The notes: generated from the sequence alone by a model not told the origin. A stretch of 64,000 nucleotides of DNA from DATLWN01 sp963764315 (GCA_963764315.1 CAVXSB010000009.1:62001-126000), one strand, 5' to 3'. Shown: positions 26,370 to 37,524, numbered from the stretch's first letter. Made by a program: numbers and translations.

Positions 26370-28759
26370 GCGCCCCTCTCCGCGGCTTTCAGGTCCTTGA
26401 GACAGGCGATGATGGCGCGCACGACTTCCGCGCCGCTGCCGATGCGATTCTCCGGCGCCTTGGCCAAAAGGCGGTCGATCAGCACGCCGACGCTGTCGGG
26501 CAGCTTCGGATTGTGGGTGCGGATGTCCGGATGCGGCTCGTTGGCGATCTGGAACATCAGGGTGGACATCGAATCGCCCCGGAACGGCCGGGTCCCCGCC
26601 AGCATTTCGTAGAGCATGATGCCCATGGAGAACAGGTCGGATCGGGAATCCACATGCTTGCCGGACAGTTGCTCGGGCGACATATAGGAAGGGGTGCCCA
26701 GCACCACGCCCGTCTTGGTTTTGCTGGACGCAGCGATGCGGGCGATCCCGAAGTCGGTCACCTTCACCGTCTTGTCGCGCAGCAACATGATATTTGCAGG
26801 CTTGATGTCCCGATGGATGACCCCCTGTTGATGCGCATAATGCAACGCTTCGGCCACCTTTCCGGTGATCTTGAGCACAGCTGCCGCCGGCAACTGCCGT
26901 TCTTTTTTGGTGAAGGGGGAAAGATCGGTGCCGTTCAGGTACTCCATGGCGATATAGGCGAGATCTCCCTCCTCGCCGGCGTCGAAGATGGTAACGATGT
27001 TCGGGTGCATCAGGCGCCCGGCGGTTTCGGCCTCGCGGAAGAAGCGCGCCTTGACGTCCTCAAGCTCATCGGCCTCGAATTCCTCGGACAGTGCCAGGGT
27101 CTTGATTGCCACCTCGCGGTTGATCTTTGGATCGCGTCCAAGATAGACCGTGCCCATGGCGCCCTTGCCGAGCACCTTGATGATCTCGTAGCGGCCGAGC
27201 GCCGGCTTCGTACCGCCGGTGATCGAGAGCGTCGGCATGCCGCTCACCGAGGAGGTTGCCGTCCCATGCTGCCGGGCCCGCTGCATGCGGGCCTGGATAT
27301 CCTTGTAGCCGGCGTCATGCGAAGCCATATGGGCATAAACGTCCAGGGCCTTGTCGAACTGGCGCTTGCGCTCGAAGTCCAGGGCGAGCTTGTACAGGAT
27401 GGTCAGCATATCGGTATTCAGCGGGCATCGGCGGAACTTGTCGAAGGCCACCTCGAGCATGCCCTGGCTCTGGAAGGACAGCCCCACCATCCGGAGGGAG
27501 GCTGCCGCATCCGCCGAGATCCCGGTTTCCTCGGGCGCCGTTGGCCGCAGCCGGCGCTTGGCGGCCAGCAGCGCGTGGCCGAGCAGCAACATGGCGCTGG
27601 CCGTCAGCGTGCGGATCCATATGGCTCCGGTCGTGAGTGCGAAGAAATTGACGCTGAGCAGGGCCAGCAGCAGCAGGATGGTGATGACGGCGGCGGCGCC
27701 CGGCCCGAGACCGGGCAGGACCGCGATCAGGTAGACGGCCACCAGGGCCAGGATCACGAATTCCAGCACATGTGCCCAGACGGGCTGGGTGAAGAAGTCC
27801 CGATGCAGGATGCTCTGCAGCATATTGGCATCGAACTCGACCGCAAACATCCGGTCGTTGACGGGTGTGCGGTACGTCTTCCCGATGCCTTTGGCCGTGA
27901 TGCCGATCAGCACCGTCTTGTGTCTGAACAGCGCCGGCGGGACCTTCCCGGCCACGACGTCGGCGAACGCATAATGCTTGAATCCGCCCCGTCGGCCGCT
28001 GGTGTGGAAGACCGGCCATGCCCGGAGTTGCGCGTCGATGGGGATGCTGAGATTGCCCAGGTCGATGCGCGGGCCGGCAATGATGCGGATGTCCCGGCTG
28101 GTGTGGTGCAATTGTACGGCGGCCATGGCCAAGGGCAGGGACGGGAAGTCGCGGCCGTGGTAGGCGATGAGCATCGGCGCGTTGCGGATCACACCGTCCG
28201 GGCCCGGCCGCACGTTGACATGCCCGAGGCCGGCGGCGGCTGCCGCCAACGCATCGAACGGAAGGTGCAGGCCCATGGCATGCAGCGGGGATGTCTCCGT
28301 ATCCCCGCCGGGGGGCGCGGTGCCGATGCGCTCCAGCCAAGCCGGCGGGGCCGCGCCGATGGCCTGGAAATCGAATCGCATGGGCAGCACGACATTGCCT
28401 GCCTGGCGCACCACGGCCACCAATCGGGCATCGCCATCCGCATCCGATGGACGAAGAGCGGGCAGGGGGAAGTCGAGGCCGATCTGGCGGACGCCGGCGG
28501 CCGATAGCCGGGCGATCAGGTCGGCGATCTCGGCACGCGGCCATGGCCAGTGGCCGATGCGTTCGATCGAGGCGTTGTCGATGTCGATGATGTCGATCTG
28601 GCTGCTCGCGGGCTTGATGCTGGCGGCGACGCCAATGTCGTACGCGCCCTGTTCCATGCGCGCCACAGGGGGAAGACCGGCCAGATACGCGCCCATACAG
28701 AGGATGGCGACCGCGAGGCCGACGAGCCGGTCGGAATGCCACAAGGCCTTGCTATTCAA
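26366..28759 (-). CDS. CHASE2-domain transmembrane Ser/Thr protein kinase
   Basis: A 797-residue protein. An N-terminal membrane helix (about 12-30) leads into a CHASE2 extracytoplasmic sensor (about 35-335: IDIIDIDNASIERIGHWPWP; VLIGITAKGIGKTYRTPVN). Two to three further helices follow, near 335-400, then a helical linker and a Hanks-type kinase domain (about 523-790). The catalytic core is intact: LGKGAMGTVYLG, VAIKTL, HRDIKPANIM, DFGIAR and TPSYMSPEQ. The start is a TTG at 28759 with GGGAG 8 nt upstream, since the nearby ATG is out of frame. It likely signals an envelope state by phosphorylating Ser/Thr, with the PP2C and FHA genes completing the module. Confidence 0.92.
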   Translation of the reverse strand: MNSKALWHSDRLVGLAVAILCMGAYLAGLPPVARMEQGAYDIGVAASIKPASSQIDIIDIDNASIERIGHWPWPRAEIADLIARLSAAGVRQIGLDFPLPALRPSDADGDARLVAVVRQAGNVVLPMRFDFQAIGAAPPAWLERIGTAPPGGDTETSPLHAMGLHLPFDALAAAAAGLGHVNVRPGPDGVIRNAPMLIAYHGRDFPSLPLAMAAVQLHHTSRDIRIIAGPRIDLGNLSIPIDAQLRAWPVFHTSGRRGGFKHYAFADVVAGKVPPALFRHKTVLIGITAKGIGKTYRTPVNDRMFAVEFDANMLQSILHRDFFTQPVWAHVLEFVILALVAVYLIAVLPGLGPGAAAVITILLLLALLSVNFFALTTGAIWIRTLTASAMLLLGHALLAAKRRLRPTAPEETGISADAAASLRMVGLSFQSQGMLEVAFDKFRRCPLNTDMLTILYKLALDFERKRQFDKALDVYAHMASHDAGYKDIQARMQRARQHGTATSSVSGMPTLSITGGTKPALGRYEIIKVLGKGAMGTVYLGRDPKINREVAIKTLALSEEFEADELEDVKARFFREAETAGRLMHPNIVTIFDAGEEGDLAYIAMEYLNGTDLSPFTKKERQLPAAAVLKITGKVAEALHYAHQQGVIHRDIKPANIMLLRDKTVKVTDFGIARIAASSKTKTGVVLGTPSYMSPEQLSGKHVDSRSDLFSMGIMLYEMLAGTRPFRGDSMSTLMFQIANEPHPDIRTHNPKLPDSVGVLIDRLLAKAPENRIGSGAEVVRAIIACLKDLKAAERGA

Positions 28760-28880
28760 GCCATGTGCTCCCAGTTTCGAATATCATCGCCGCGCATATC
28801 AATGGTGATGTATATTGGCAACCATCCCCCGCTTCTGGCAAGCACCGCGGTGCGCCCGTCTGGCTCGGAAAAATGCTCGG

Positions 28881-28909
28881 TTGACACAAAGCGGGGCGCT
28901 TCGTACCGT
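28881..28909 (+). promoter_or_regulatory. tRNA-Asn promoter
   Basis: TTGACA (perfect -35), 17 nt, TACCGT, 11 bp before the mature tRNA 5' end. A GC-rich stretch follows the -10, as in stable-RNA promoters under stringent control. Confidence 0.65.
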
Positions 28910-28920
28910 TCGCCGCCTAT

Positions 28921-28996
28921 TCCCCGGTAGCTCAGTTGGTAGAGCAGGTGACTGTTAATCACCCTGTCGCTGGTTCGAGTCCGGCCCGGGGAGCCA
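28921..28996 (+). tRNA. tRNA-Asn (GTT)
   Basis: A 76-nt cloverleaf. The acceptor stem TCCCCGG pairs with CCGGGGA, followed by G and an encoded CCA. The D arm is GCTCAGTTGGTAGAGC, and the anticodon loop CTGTTAA carries GTT (28953-28955). The T loop is TTCGAGT within GCTGG/CCGGC. A promoter and an intrinsic terminator frame it, so it is a single-tRNA unit. Confidence 0.97.
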
Positions 28997-29011
28997 TTTT
29001 GGGAAAATGCA

Positions 29012-29037
29012 GGCACTCCATCCGGGGTGCCTTTTTT
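29012..29037 (+). terminator. Intrinsic terminator after tRNA-Asn
   Basis: An 8-bp stem GGCACTCC/GGGGTGCC (one G-T pair) with loop ATCC is followed by six T residues. It lies 15 bp after the tRNA and just before the phosphatase gene. Confidence 0.85.
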
Positions 29038-29057
29038 CATTTGGGGGTTTGTGCGCC

Positions 29058-30763
29058 ATGCGCCTGGATTCTAGGCTAGGGCACATGGCAGGCAGAGCGG
29101 CAAGCACGGATCACATTGGCAGGGCCCCGTCATGGGCCTATGTGCTGCGCCTATGGCCGATCCTGCTGATCTTCATGGCACTGCAGCTGACGATGCGTCT
29201 GTCGGGCAACAGCGATGTGCTGGGCCTGTCCCGCTGGCTTTCCCTGTTCAATGTGCTTTTTCTGATCGTGGCGTTTGTCGCCGCCGGCGTCTGGGTGCAC
29301 AGGCCGGTGGCGCTCAGCGTGCAACGCCTGTCCGAGGACGGTTCGCGCGAGGCCGAACGCCTGGGCCTGTGCATGATGCAGATGCCGTGGCGGGCGCTGC
29401 GCGGTTATACGGCGGCGGGCCTGATCCTGTTCGCCTATCTGATGCTGCTGCTTCTGGCCGATGCCGCCATGCACGGCGTGCACATGACGGTGGAGATGAT
29501 GCTGGCGCTCGGCCTGTCGGTGTTCTACGGCGCGGGCATCCTGGCGCCCGTGCTCGGGGTCGCCATCACCCTCGATTACGAAACGCGCCTGCGCCAGGAT
29601 CTGGCCCGCTCGGGCCTGTTCGTCGAGGGGCTCGGGCAGATGCAGGGACTGCCGGCGCTGACCGGTTCGACGCGCCGGCCCTGGGTGATCTTTATCGTCA
29701 CCAGCCTGTTGCCCGCCGCCTGCCTGGCCGTCTATGTCTATCTGGCGGTGATGGTGCAGGCAGCCGGCGAGCAGCGCTTCATCATCCAGCAGTCCGTGGT
29801 TATGCTGGTTTCCCTGCTTTTGGCCGGCACGGCACTGGTGGCCGTGCTCAGTCGCACCCTGCGCCGCGTTACCAACAGCCTTGAACACGGGCTGCGCTTC
29901 CTGCGTCAGGGGCAATTCGACGGCCGGGTGCCGGTGCTGATGGACGACGAGATGGGCGAACTGGCGCGTGGCCTGAACACGGCGTTGCAGGGCATGCAGG
30001 AGCGCGAGGATATCAAGGATTCGCTGCGCATCGCCTCGGAGATCCATGAGGGCCTGCTGCCGAGGAGGCTGCCGGACATCCCCGGCTATGCCATCGCCAC
30101 CCTGCAGCACAGCTGTTATGCCATCGGTGGTGATTATTACGATCACATCATGCTGGCGGATGGGCGTGCCTGGCTGGTGATGGCGGACGTGGCCGGCAAG
30201 GGCTATCCGGCGGCGCTGACGGTGGCCAACCTGCAGGCGATGCTGCATACGCTGGCCAGTCTCGGCATGCCGTTCGACGAGGCGGCGCGCTATATCAACC
30301 GCACCCTGTGCCGTACCCTGACGGGCGGACGCTTCGTCACCCTGTTCATGGCCAAGCTGCAGCCGGAGAGCCATTCCATGCTCTGGTTCAATGCCGGCCA
30401 TCTGCCGCCGCTGCTGTACAGCGAGGGGCGGCTGCAACGCCTTCAGGCCACGGCGCCGCCGATGGGCCTGAACGCGGATGAGGCCTATGATGTGAACTAC
30501 CAAAGGCTGGCGCCGGGCGATACGCTGTTGGCTCTGACGGACGGGATCATCGAGGCCAGGGGACGGGATACCTCCATGTTCGGCGATCAGCGCCTGGAAC
30601 AATGGTTCACCGCACATCGGAAGATGGCGCTGGCGCAGATGCCGCAGGCGCTGATGGACGAGCTGGCCGCCTTCGGCGCCGGGGATCTGGATGACGATGC
30701 GACGGTCCTGTGCCTGCGGCGCACGGCGCGGGCGAGCGGGGCCGGTGCAAAGGAAGGAAAGAC

Positions 30764-30767
<4 letters not shown>
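29058..30767 (+). CDS. RsbU/SpoIIE-type PP2C phosphatase with membrane and HAMP domains
   Basis: From ATG 29058 the protein has 569 residues. Six membrane helices lie in the first 290 residues. A HAMP-like segment comes next (GQFDGRVPVLMDDEMGEL). A SpoIIE phosphatase domain begins near residue 325: AIGGDYYD, MADVAGKGYPAAL, FNAGHLPPLL, LTDGIIEAR and DDDATVLCL, all metal-site positions intact. Such proteins dephosphorylate anti-anti-sigma factors of the STAS type in partner-switching. No STAS or RsbW-like gene is visible in the window. An in-frame start at 29007 would begin inside the tRNA terminator and is rejected. The end overlaps fumC (ATGA). Confidence 0.88.
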
Positions 30768-32147
<1,380 letters not shown>

Positions 32148-32154
32148 CGACCGC

Positions 32155-32183
32155 TCGACAGCGGGCGGGCGAGTCCATAGCAT
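32155..32183 (+). promoter_or_regulatory. Sigma-70-like promoter for carA
   Basis: TCGACA (5/6 to TTGACA), 17 nt, TAGCAT. The -10 is 30 bp upstream of the GTG start of carA. The TAGNNT form of the -10 recurs at other promoters in this window. Confidence 0.5.
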
Positions 32184-32213
32184 CGCGCCACTTCTGCGCG
32201 GGGTGATGCGAAC

Positions 32214-33335
32214 GTGACCGAACACAAGGCAATTCTGGCTCTGGCGGACGGGCGTATCTTCCGGGGCAAGGCCTACGGCCACCGCGGTCATACGGTCGGC
32301 GAGGTCTGCTTCAACACGTCGATGACGGGTTACCAGGAGATACTGACCGATCCCTCCTATACCGACCAGATCATCACCTTCACCTATCCGCACATCGGCA
32401 ACGTCGGCGTCAACGAGGACGACATGGAATCGGCCGAGGTGGCGGCGCGCGGTTGCATCCTGCGCGCTGCCTCGCGCCTGACCTCGAACTACCGGGCCGA
32501 GGACGACCTGGATGCCTGGCTGCGCGCGCGCCACGTGGTGGCCATCGCCGGCATCGACACACGTGCCCTGACTCGGCACCTGCGCACCGAGGGCGCCGTC
32601 AATGGCGTCATCGCCTCAGACGGCATGGGCGAGGACGCTGCGGTGGATATGGCGCGCGCCTGGGCGGGGCTGGAGGGACGCGATCTCGTCGGCCAGGCCT
32701 CGGTTGAGCAGGCCACCGGCTGGACGCAGGGCAGCTACGATCTGGATGCCGCGCGCTATGCACAGCCCGGTCAGGCGCGGCACGTCGTGGCCATGGATTT
32801 CGGCTGCAAGCGCAACATCTTCCGCAAGCTGGCCGACCGCGATTGCCGCGTCACCATCGTGCCGGCGGCAAGCTCCGCGTCCGAGATCCTGGCGCACAAG
32901 CCGGACGGCATCTTCCTGTCCAACGGCCCGGGCGATCCGGCGGCGGCCGGCTATGCGGTGGCGGTCATCCGGGAGCTTCTGGATGCCGATGTGCCGATCT
33001 TCGGTATTTGCATGGGGCACCAGCTGCTTTCCCAGGCTCTGGGACTGGCCACCTTCAAGCTCAAGTTCGGGCATCGCGGCGGCAACCACCCGGTGCGCAA
33101 CGAGGAGACGGGCAGGGTCGAGATCACCAGCCAGAACCATGGCTTTGCGGTGTGCGACGACAAGGTTCCAGCCGATGTCGAGGTTACGCACCGCTCGCTG
33201 TTCGACGGCACGGTCGAGGGCCTCCGCGTGCGCGGCCGTCCGATTTTCTCCGTCCAGTATCATCCGGAGGCCAGCCCCGGCCCCCACGATGCCGATGCCC
33301 TGTTCGACCGTTTCCTGGAGATGATGGAAGCCTGA
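32214..33335 (+). CDS. carA: Carbamoyl-phosphate synthase small subunit
   Basis: A 373-residue glutamine amidotransferase subunit that feeds ammonia to CarB for arginine and pyrimidine synthesis. The N-terminal domain has the family pattern FNTSMTGYQEILTDPSY. The class I GATase domain has FLSNGPGDP, nucleophile C266 in GICMGHQLLSQALG and the catalytic His/Glu in QYHPEASPGPHD. The start is GTG at 32214. carB is not adjacent, which is less common than a carAB pair. Confidence 0.96.
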   Translation: MTEHKAILALADGRIFRGKAYGHRGHTVGEVCFNTSMTGYQEILTDPSYTDQIITFTYPHIGNVGVNEDDMESAEVAARGCILRAASRLTSNYRAEDDLDAWLRARHVVAIAGIDTRALTRHLRTEGAVNGVIASDGMGEDAAVDMARAWAGLEGRDLVGQASVEQATGWTQGSYDLDAARYAQPGQARHVVAMDFGCKRNIFRKLADRDCRVTIVPAASSASEILAHKPDGIFLSNGPGDPAAAGYAVAVIRELLDADVPIFGICMGHQLLSQALGLATFKLKFGHRGGNHPVRNEETGRVEITSQNHGFAVCDDKVPADVEVTHRSLFDGTVEGLRVRGRPIFSVQYHPEASPGPHDADALFDRFLEMMEA

Positions 33336-33354
33336 TCGCGGCGAGGTCCCCCAT

Positions 33355-34305
33355 ATGCACAAATTGACTCGATTCTCGGCCCTGGTGGCGCGTGCGCACT
33401 CCGGTGCGCGCATGGAACACCGGCTCCAGCGTCTGGTGGTGCGTACCGCCGTGCAGGCGCTGCGGCATTCTCCGTATGTCACGGATTGGTATCCGAACCT
33501 GGATGACCCGCTGATGCTGCATATCCTCGAGGCGCATCCGCGCATCTGCGAGAAGGTCGCCCGCCCGTATCTTTGCTGCGGCCTATCCCATGCCGAGCGC
33601 CACAGGGCGGTGGTCGGCCAGTACCGCTGGCTGCGCGCCCAGCTTTCCGAGCAGGCGCTGACGGCCATCTTCCTGGGCGAGGGCCTGGAGCTGGCTCGCC
33701 CGTCGCTGGGTGGGGCGGGCGATCATCGCCTGATACTGCATTGTCTCGACCAGTTCGAGATGGAGGGCGAACTCACCCTGAGCCTAGTGCGCGTGGGCGG
33801 CCCGCGCATTTTCAGCCTCACCTTCTCGATACTGGAGGGGGAGCAGGGCATGCATGTGCTGATCGGTGGCGTGCAGGGCGGAGCCGGCGACATGGGGGAG
33901 ATGGTCAGGCAGCTGACGAAGGCATGGCAGGGCATGCGTCCGAAGGCGTTGGTGCTGTGCGCCTTGATGGGGCTGGCCAGCGCCTGGGGGGCGGTGCGCC
34001 TGACCGGGGTCGGGGACGCCCATCATGTCTATCGTTGCCTGAGCTTCAATCGCGGGCGCAAGAACTACATCCTGGCCGATTACGACAGCCTGTGGCGGGA
34101 TGCCGGCGGCTGTGTCGATGCGGCCAATCCCCGCCTGTATACGCTGCCACTGGCCTGGCCGGTCCGTGCCTTGGAAACAGTGTCCGCGCACAAGCGGTCG
34201 ATGTATCGCCGTCGTTATGCCATGCTGAACATGCTGCAGGCCGAGATCGATGCCCGGGCGCAGGAAGCCCTGCGCCACGGGGTTCAGTGGCCCCGAGCCG
34301 CCTGA
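33355..34305 (+). CDS. DUF535 (VirK/YbjX-like) family protein
   Basis: A 316-residue cytosolic protein. The family pattern is visible in the central GPRIFSLTFSILEGEQGMHVLIGGVQGG and in the C-terminal RCLSFNRGRKNYILADYDSLW. VirK/YbjX proteins are linked to envelope stress and peptide resistance in enterobacteria, but the biochemical role is unknown. The last 22 nt overlap the end of the convergent SPOR-like gene. Functional transfer is tentative. Confidence 0.75.
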   Translation: MHKLTRFSALVARAHSGARMEHRLQRLVVRTAVQALRHSPYVTDWYPNLDDPLMLHILEAHPRICEKVARPYLCCGLSHAERHRAVVGQYRWLRAQLSEQALTAIFLGEGLELARPSLGGAGDHRLILHCLDQFEMEGELTLSLVRVGGPRIFSLTFSILEGEQGMHVLIGGVQGGAGDMGEMVRQLTKAWQGMRPKALVLCALMGLASAWGAVRLTGVGDAHHVYRCLSFNRGRKNYILADYDSLWRDAGGCVDAANPRLYTLPLAWPVRALETVSAHKRSMYRRRYAMLNMLQAEIDARAQEALRHGVQWPRAA

Positions 34306-34934
34306 CCGGAATCGTTGTCCCCGTACATCTGGTCGAAGCGGGATTGGGGCATCAGCACGGGATCGGCGATGCCCAGGTTCTGCAGCCGCTGCCATAGCTT
34401 TTTCGCGGCATCGTGGTTGGTGGGGGCGAAGGTGAAACGGAAGGTTGGTATCTCGACCATGCGTTGCTGGTAGCGATAGGGCCGTCCCGCCTTCTTCAGG
34501 CGCGTCTGCATCTGTTCGGCATAGGAGGCGATGAAGAATCGTCCCAGGCCAACCAGGTAACCGTCCGGGGTTTTGATGACGTTGGCCTGGAAGCCCAGCT
34601 TCCCCCATGCGGCGGCGGCCATCGACGCAGATTCGGCGGACGGGTAGATGGTGGCATCGTCGAAGGCGTGCATGGGCACGTTTTCCCTGCGCTCCAGCAT
34701 GATGGGAGAGAATCCGGCCTGTTGCAGGCGTTGCTGCATCGATTTCGCCGCCTGGCCCCAGACGAGGCGCCGGGTGACGACGCGCCAGGCCGAGGGTTGG
34801 CCGGCGGCGGGCGCTTCCGTCAGGGTTCCCTGTACGGTGGATTCATCGGATGGGGGCGGGGCAGGGCTCCAGGAGATCCAGGCCAGCGCCGTGAGAATGA
34901 TGAGCCCGATTGCCGGTCGCCAGGTGCGCGTCAC
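34284..34934 (-). CDS. Membrane-anchored protein with SPOR-like repeats
   Basis: A 216-residue protein with one N-terminal membrane helix (about residues 7-24) and a Pro/Ala/Thr linker. Two segments (about 65-120 and 125-195) repeat the SPOR-like pattern AAKSMQQRLQQAGFSP / YAEQMQTRLKKAGRPY followed by glycine-rich beta strands (YLVGLGRFF). SPOR domains bind denuded peptidoglycan at division sites. The match is by pattern only. It starts 4 nt after coaX ends, in the coaX-birA transcript. Confidence 0.6.
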   Translation of the reverse strand: MTRTWRPAIGLIILTALAWISWSPAPPPSDESTVQGTLTEAPAAGQPSAWRVVTRRLVWGQAAKSMQQRLQQAGFSPIMLERRENVPMHAFDDATIYPSAESASMAAAAWGKLGFQANVIKTPDGYLVGLGRFFIASYAEQMQTRLKKAGRPYRYQQRMVEIPTFRFTFAPTNHDAAKKLWQRLQNLGIADPVLMPQSRFDQMYGDNDSGQAARGH

Positions 34935-34938
34935 GGGC

Positions 34939-35718
34939 TCAGGCGAAATGCCGTTCGGCCAGCAGGCGAAGGCCTTCCAGCGTCAGATGGGGCAGTACAT
35001 GGTTCAGCTCCGGGATATCCGGGGCAAGGCCGGCGGCCATGCCGCCGGTGGCGATGGCCGTGGCCTCGCCATAGCCGGGCAGGCCCCGGATGCGGCGGAT
35101 GATGCCCGAGATCGATTCCACCGCCCCCCAATAGCTGCCCGCCTGCATGCTGGTGGCGGTGTCGCGGCCGATCAGTACATCGATGCGCGCAAACGACACC
35201 TCCGGCAGTTTGGCCGCACGTTCATGCAGCGCCGCCAGGGCGATCTCCGTACCCGGCATGATCAGGCCGCCGGCATAGTGGCCTTCAGGGGACACGATAT
35301 CGAAGGTGGTGGCGGTGCCGCAGTCGATGACGAGGACGGGGCTGCCGAAAAACTCGCGGGCAGCGATGGCATTGACGATGCGGTCTGCCCCGACCTCGCG
35401 CGGGTTCTTGTAGTCGACGGCCATGCCCGTCTTGACCTCGGGGGAACCGACGAAGGCCGGTTCCTGTCCGCAGATGCGGGCGCAGGCCTCGGTGAGGATG
35501 CGATCGAGCCGGGGTACGACGCTGGCGGCCATGATGCCATCGATGCGCCTGGGATCCCGGCTTTCCTGCTCGAACAAACCGTACAGCTGCCAGGCCAGCT
35601 CGTCCGGCGTCGTATACCGCCCGCTGGATAGCCGCCAGTGGGCCGCCAGCTCTCCGTCCTCGTACAGGCCGAACGCGGTTTGCGTGTTGCCGGCATCGAT
35701 GACCAGGAACGCAGACAT
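34939..35718 (-). CDS. coaX: Type III pantothenate kinase
   Basis: A 259-residue ASKHA-fold kinase performing the first step of coenzyme A synthesis. Phosphate-1 motif DAGNTQTAFGLY (residues 8-19), the VGADRIVNAIAA block and the DCGTATTFDIV phosphate-2 motif are present. Type III enzymes are not feedback-inhibited by CoA. It begins 1 nt after birA stops, and this birA-coaX pair is common. Confidence 0.95.
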   Translation of the reverse strand: MSAFLVIDAGNTQTAFGLYEDGELAAHWRLSSGRYTTPDELAWQLYGLFEQESRDPRRIDGIMAASVVPRLDRILTEACARICGQEPAFVGSPEVKTGMAVDYKNPREVGADRIVNAIAAREFFGSPVLVIDCGTATTFDIVSPEGHYAGGLIMPGTEIALAALHERAAKLPEVSFARIDVLIGRDTATSMQAGSYWGAVESISGIIRRIRGLPGYGEATAIATGGMAAGLAPDIPELNHVLPHLTLEGLRLLAERHFA

Positions 35719-35719
35719 G

Positions 35720-36700
35720 TCAGTTCTCCTCCATCAGTTCGAGATCGCCGGAGACGATGCGCCGGGTGGTGCCGCCGACGGACAGCAGCAGGGCGCCGTC
35801 GTGGTCGATGCCGATGGCTGTGCCCTCGACATGCCCGTGCCCGTCGCGCACGCGTACCCAGGCCTCGCTGGCGGCATGGGCGGCCCACCAGCGTTCGCGC
35901 AGGGGCGCGAAGCCCCCGTGCAGGTACAGCGCATAGCTGGCATCGAGGCTGCGGATAACCCGTTCGGCGACGTCCAGCCGGCGCACCGGCTTCCCTGCCG
36001 CGGTGCCGAGGTCGGTGACCGCCTGGCGGATATCCGTCGGCCAGCCGTCCGCCGGATGTCGCACATTGATGCCGATGCCGACCGCCACGGCCTGCACATG
36101 CCCTGGCTCGGCACGCATCTCGGTGAGGATGCCGGCCAGCTTGGCGCCGCCATGCAGGATGTCGTTCGGCCATTTGATGGCCACGTTTCCGCCCAGGCTC
36201 CGGAAGGCCTCGCACAGGGCCACCCCGACCACCAACGGGATCTGCGGTACGCGCTCCGGCGGCAGTGGTGGGCGCAGCAGTACCGTCAGCGCCAGCGCAT
36301 CGTCGGCCAGCGTATGCCAGATGCGTCCCATGCGGCCGCGCCCGCGCTGCTGGTGCTCGGCGATGACCACCAGCCCCTCGGGCGCCCCGGCCTCGGCGGC
36401 GCGCAGCACCTCCAGGTTCGTCGAATCCACATCCTCCAGGCAGCGGATGTCGCGGCCGAGGCGCGCCGGCGCATCGATGACCAGCCGCTCGGTCAAGGCC
36501 TGGGCGGTGAAGCGGTCGGATTCGAGCAGGTAGCCGCGGCCGGATGCGGAGCGGATGCGGATGCCGGCCCGGCGCATGGCCTCAACATGCTTCCATACCG
36601 CGGTGCGGCTCAGCCCGAAGGCCTCGGCCAGGGCACTTCCCGATACGGGGCTGCCACTTGCGGCCAGGTGCGTGAGGATGCGCTCCTGCGTCGGGTGCAC
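35720..36700 (-). CDS. birA: Bifunctional biotin-protein ligase / biotin repressor BirA
   Basis: A 326-residue protein. A winged helix-turn-helix occupies residues 1-62 (LAEAFGLSRTAVWKHVEAMRRAG), so it can repress transcription. The ligase domain contains the biotinyl-adenylate loop QRGRGRMGR and KWPNDI. A small C-terminal SH3-like domain ends with IDHDGALLLSVGG. It biotinylates acetyl-CoA carboxylase. No biotin synthesis gene is present in the window. Confidence 0.95.
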   Translation of the reverse strand: MHPTQERILTHLAASGSPVSGSALAEAFGLSRTAVWKHVEAMRRAGIRIRSASGRGYLLESDRFTAQALTERLVIDAPARLGRDIRCLEDVDSTNLEVLRAAEAGAPEGLVVIAEHQQRGRGRMGRIWHTLADDALALTVLLRPPLPPERVPQIPLVVGVALCEAFRSLGGNVAIKWPNDILHGGAKLAGILTEMRAEPGHVQAVAVGIGINVRHPADGWPTDIRQAVTDLGTAAGKPVRRLDVAERVIRSLDASYALYLHGGFAPLRERWWAAHAASEAWVRVRDGHGHVEGTAIGIDHDGALLLSVGGTTRRIVSGDLELMEEN

Positions 36701-36701
36701 G

Positions 36702-37523
36702 TCAATCGACCCGCATCGACAGGTCCAGTACCCCGGCCGAATGGGTGATGGCGCCGATGGCCAGGCGATCGGCGCCGGCCTCGGCGTAGGCGCGGGCGTT
36801 GGCCAGGGTGATACCGCCGGAGGCCTCGAGCACGATGCCTTGCGGCACGAGGGCGCGCGCCTGGCGCAGCATCCCTGGGTTCATATTGTCGGCGAGGATG
36901 ATGTCCGGCCCGGCGCCCACCGCCTCTTTCACCTCGTCCAGCGTTTCGCATTCGACCTCGACCCACAGTGAGCCTGCGATCTGTCGGCAGGCGTGCACGG
37001 CCCGGCTCAACGAGCCGCAGGCGGCGATGTGGTTTTCCTTGATCAAGAGGCCGCTGGCCAGGTCCATGCGGTGGTTGTGGCCGCCGCCGTCCACCACCGC
37101 CCGCTTCTCCAGGATTCGTAATCCGGGCGTGGTCTTGCGGGTGTCATAGATGGCGCAACCCGTGCCGGCGACGGCGCGCACATAGGCATGGGTGGCGGTG
37201 GCGATGCCGGAAAGATGCTGCAGGAAATTCAGGGCCGTGCGTTCGGCGGCCAGCAGTGTGCGCATGGGACCACTCAACGCGCAAATGACGTCGCCCGGCG
37301 CCACGGACTCGCCGTCGGCCTTGCCCCAGCGTGTGGCGATGGCGGTATCCATCTGCCGGAAGACCGCGTCGGCGATGGCGATGCCGGAGAGCATGCCCGT
37401 CGCCTTGGCGCGAATCGTCGCCTTGCCCTGTTGGCCCTCGGGGATGGTGGCCCGGGCGGTCAGGTCCTCGAGGGCGGCATCCTCGGCCAGGGCCTTGGTG
37501 ATCAGATCGCGCATATCGGTCAT
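36702..37523 (-). CDS. nadC: Nicotinate-nucleotide diphosphorylase (quinolinate phosphoribosyltransferase)
   Basis: A 273-residue enzyme converting quinolinate and PRPP to nicotinate mononucleotide. Motifs are LNFLQHLSGIAT, the PRPP/quinolinate site DTRKTTPGLR, and GGGHNHRMDL, plus VEVEC near the second half. ATG 37523 was chosen because sequence upstream belongs to the preceding gene, whose stop lies 1 nt before it. The ribosome site is weak, implying coupling. Confidence 0.96.
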   Translation of the reverse strand: MTDMRDLITKALAEDAALEDLTARATIPEGQQGKATIRAKATGMLSGIAIADAVFRQMDTAIATRWGKADGESVAPGDVICALSGPMRTLLAAERTALNFLQHLSGIATATHAYVRAVAGTGCAIYDTRKTTPGLRILEKRAVVDGGGHNHRMDLASGLLIKENHIAACGSLSRAVHACRQIAGSLWVEVECETLDEVKEAVGAGPDIILADNMNPGMLRQARALVPQGIVLEASGGITLANARAYAEAGADRLAIGAITHSAGVLDLSMRVD

Positions 37524-37524
37524 C

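Noticed and set aside
29007..29057. Upstream start for the RsbU-type phosphatase
   Set aside because: That start lies just before and reads through the intrinsic terminator of the tRNA gene.
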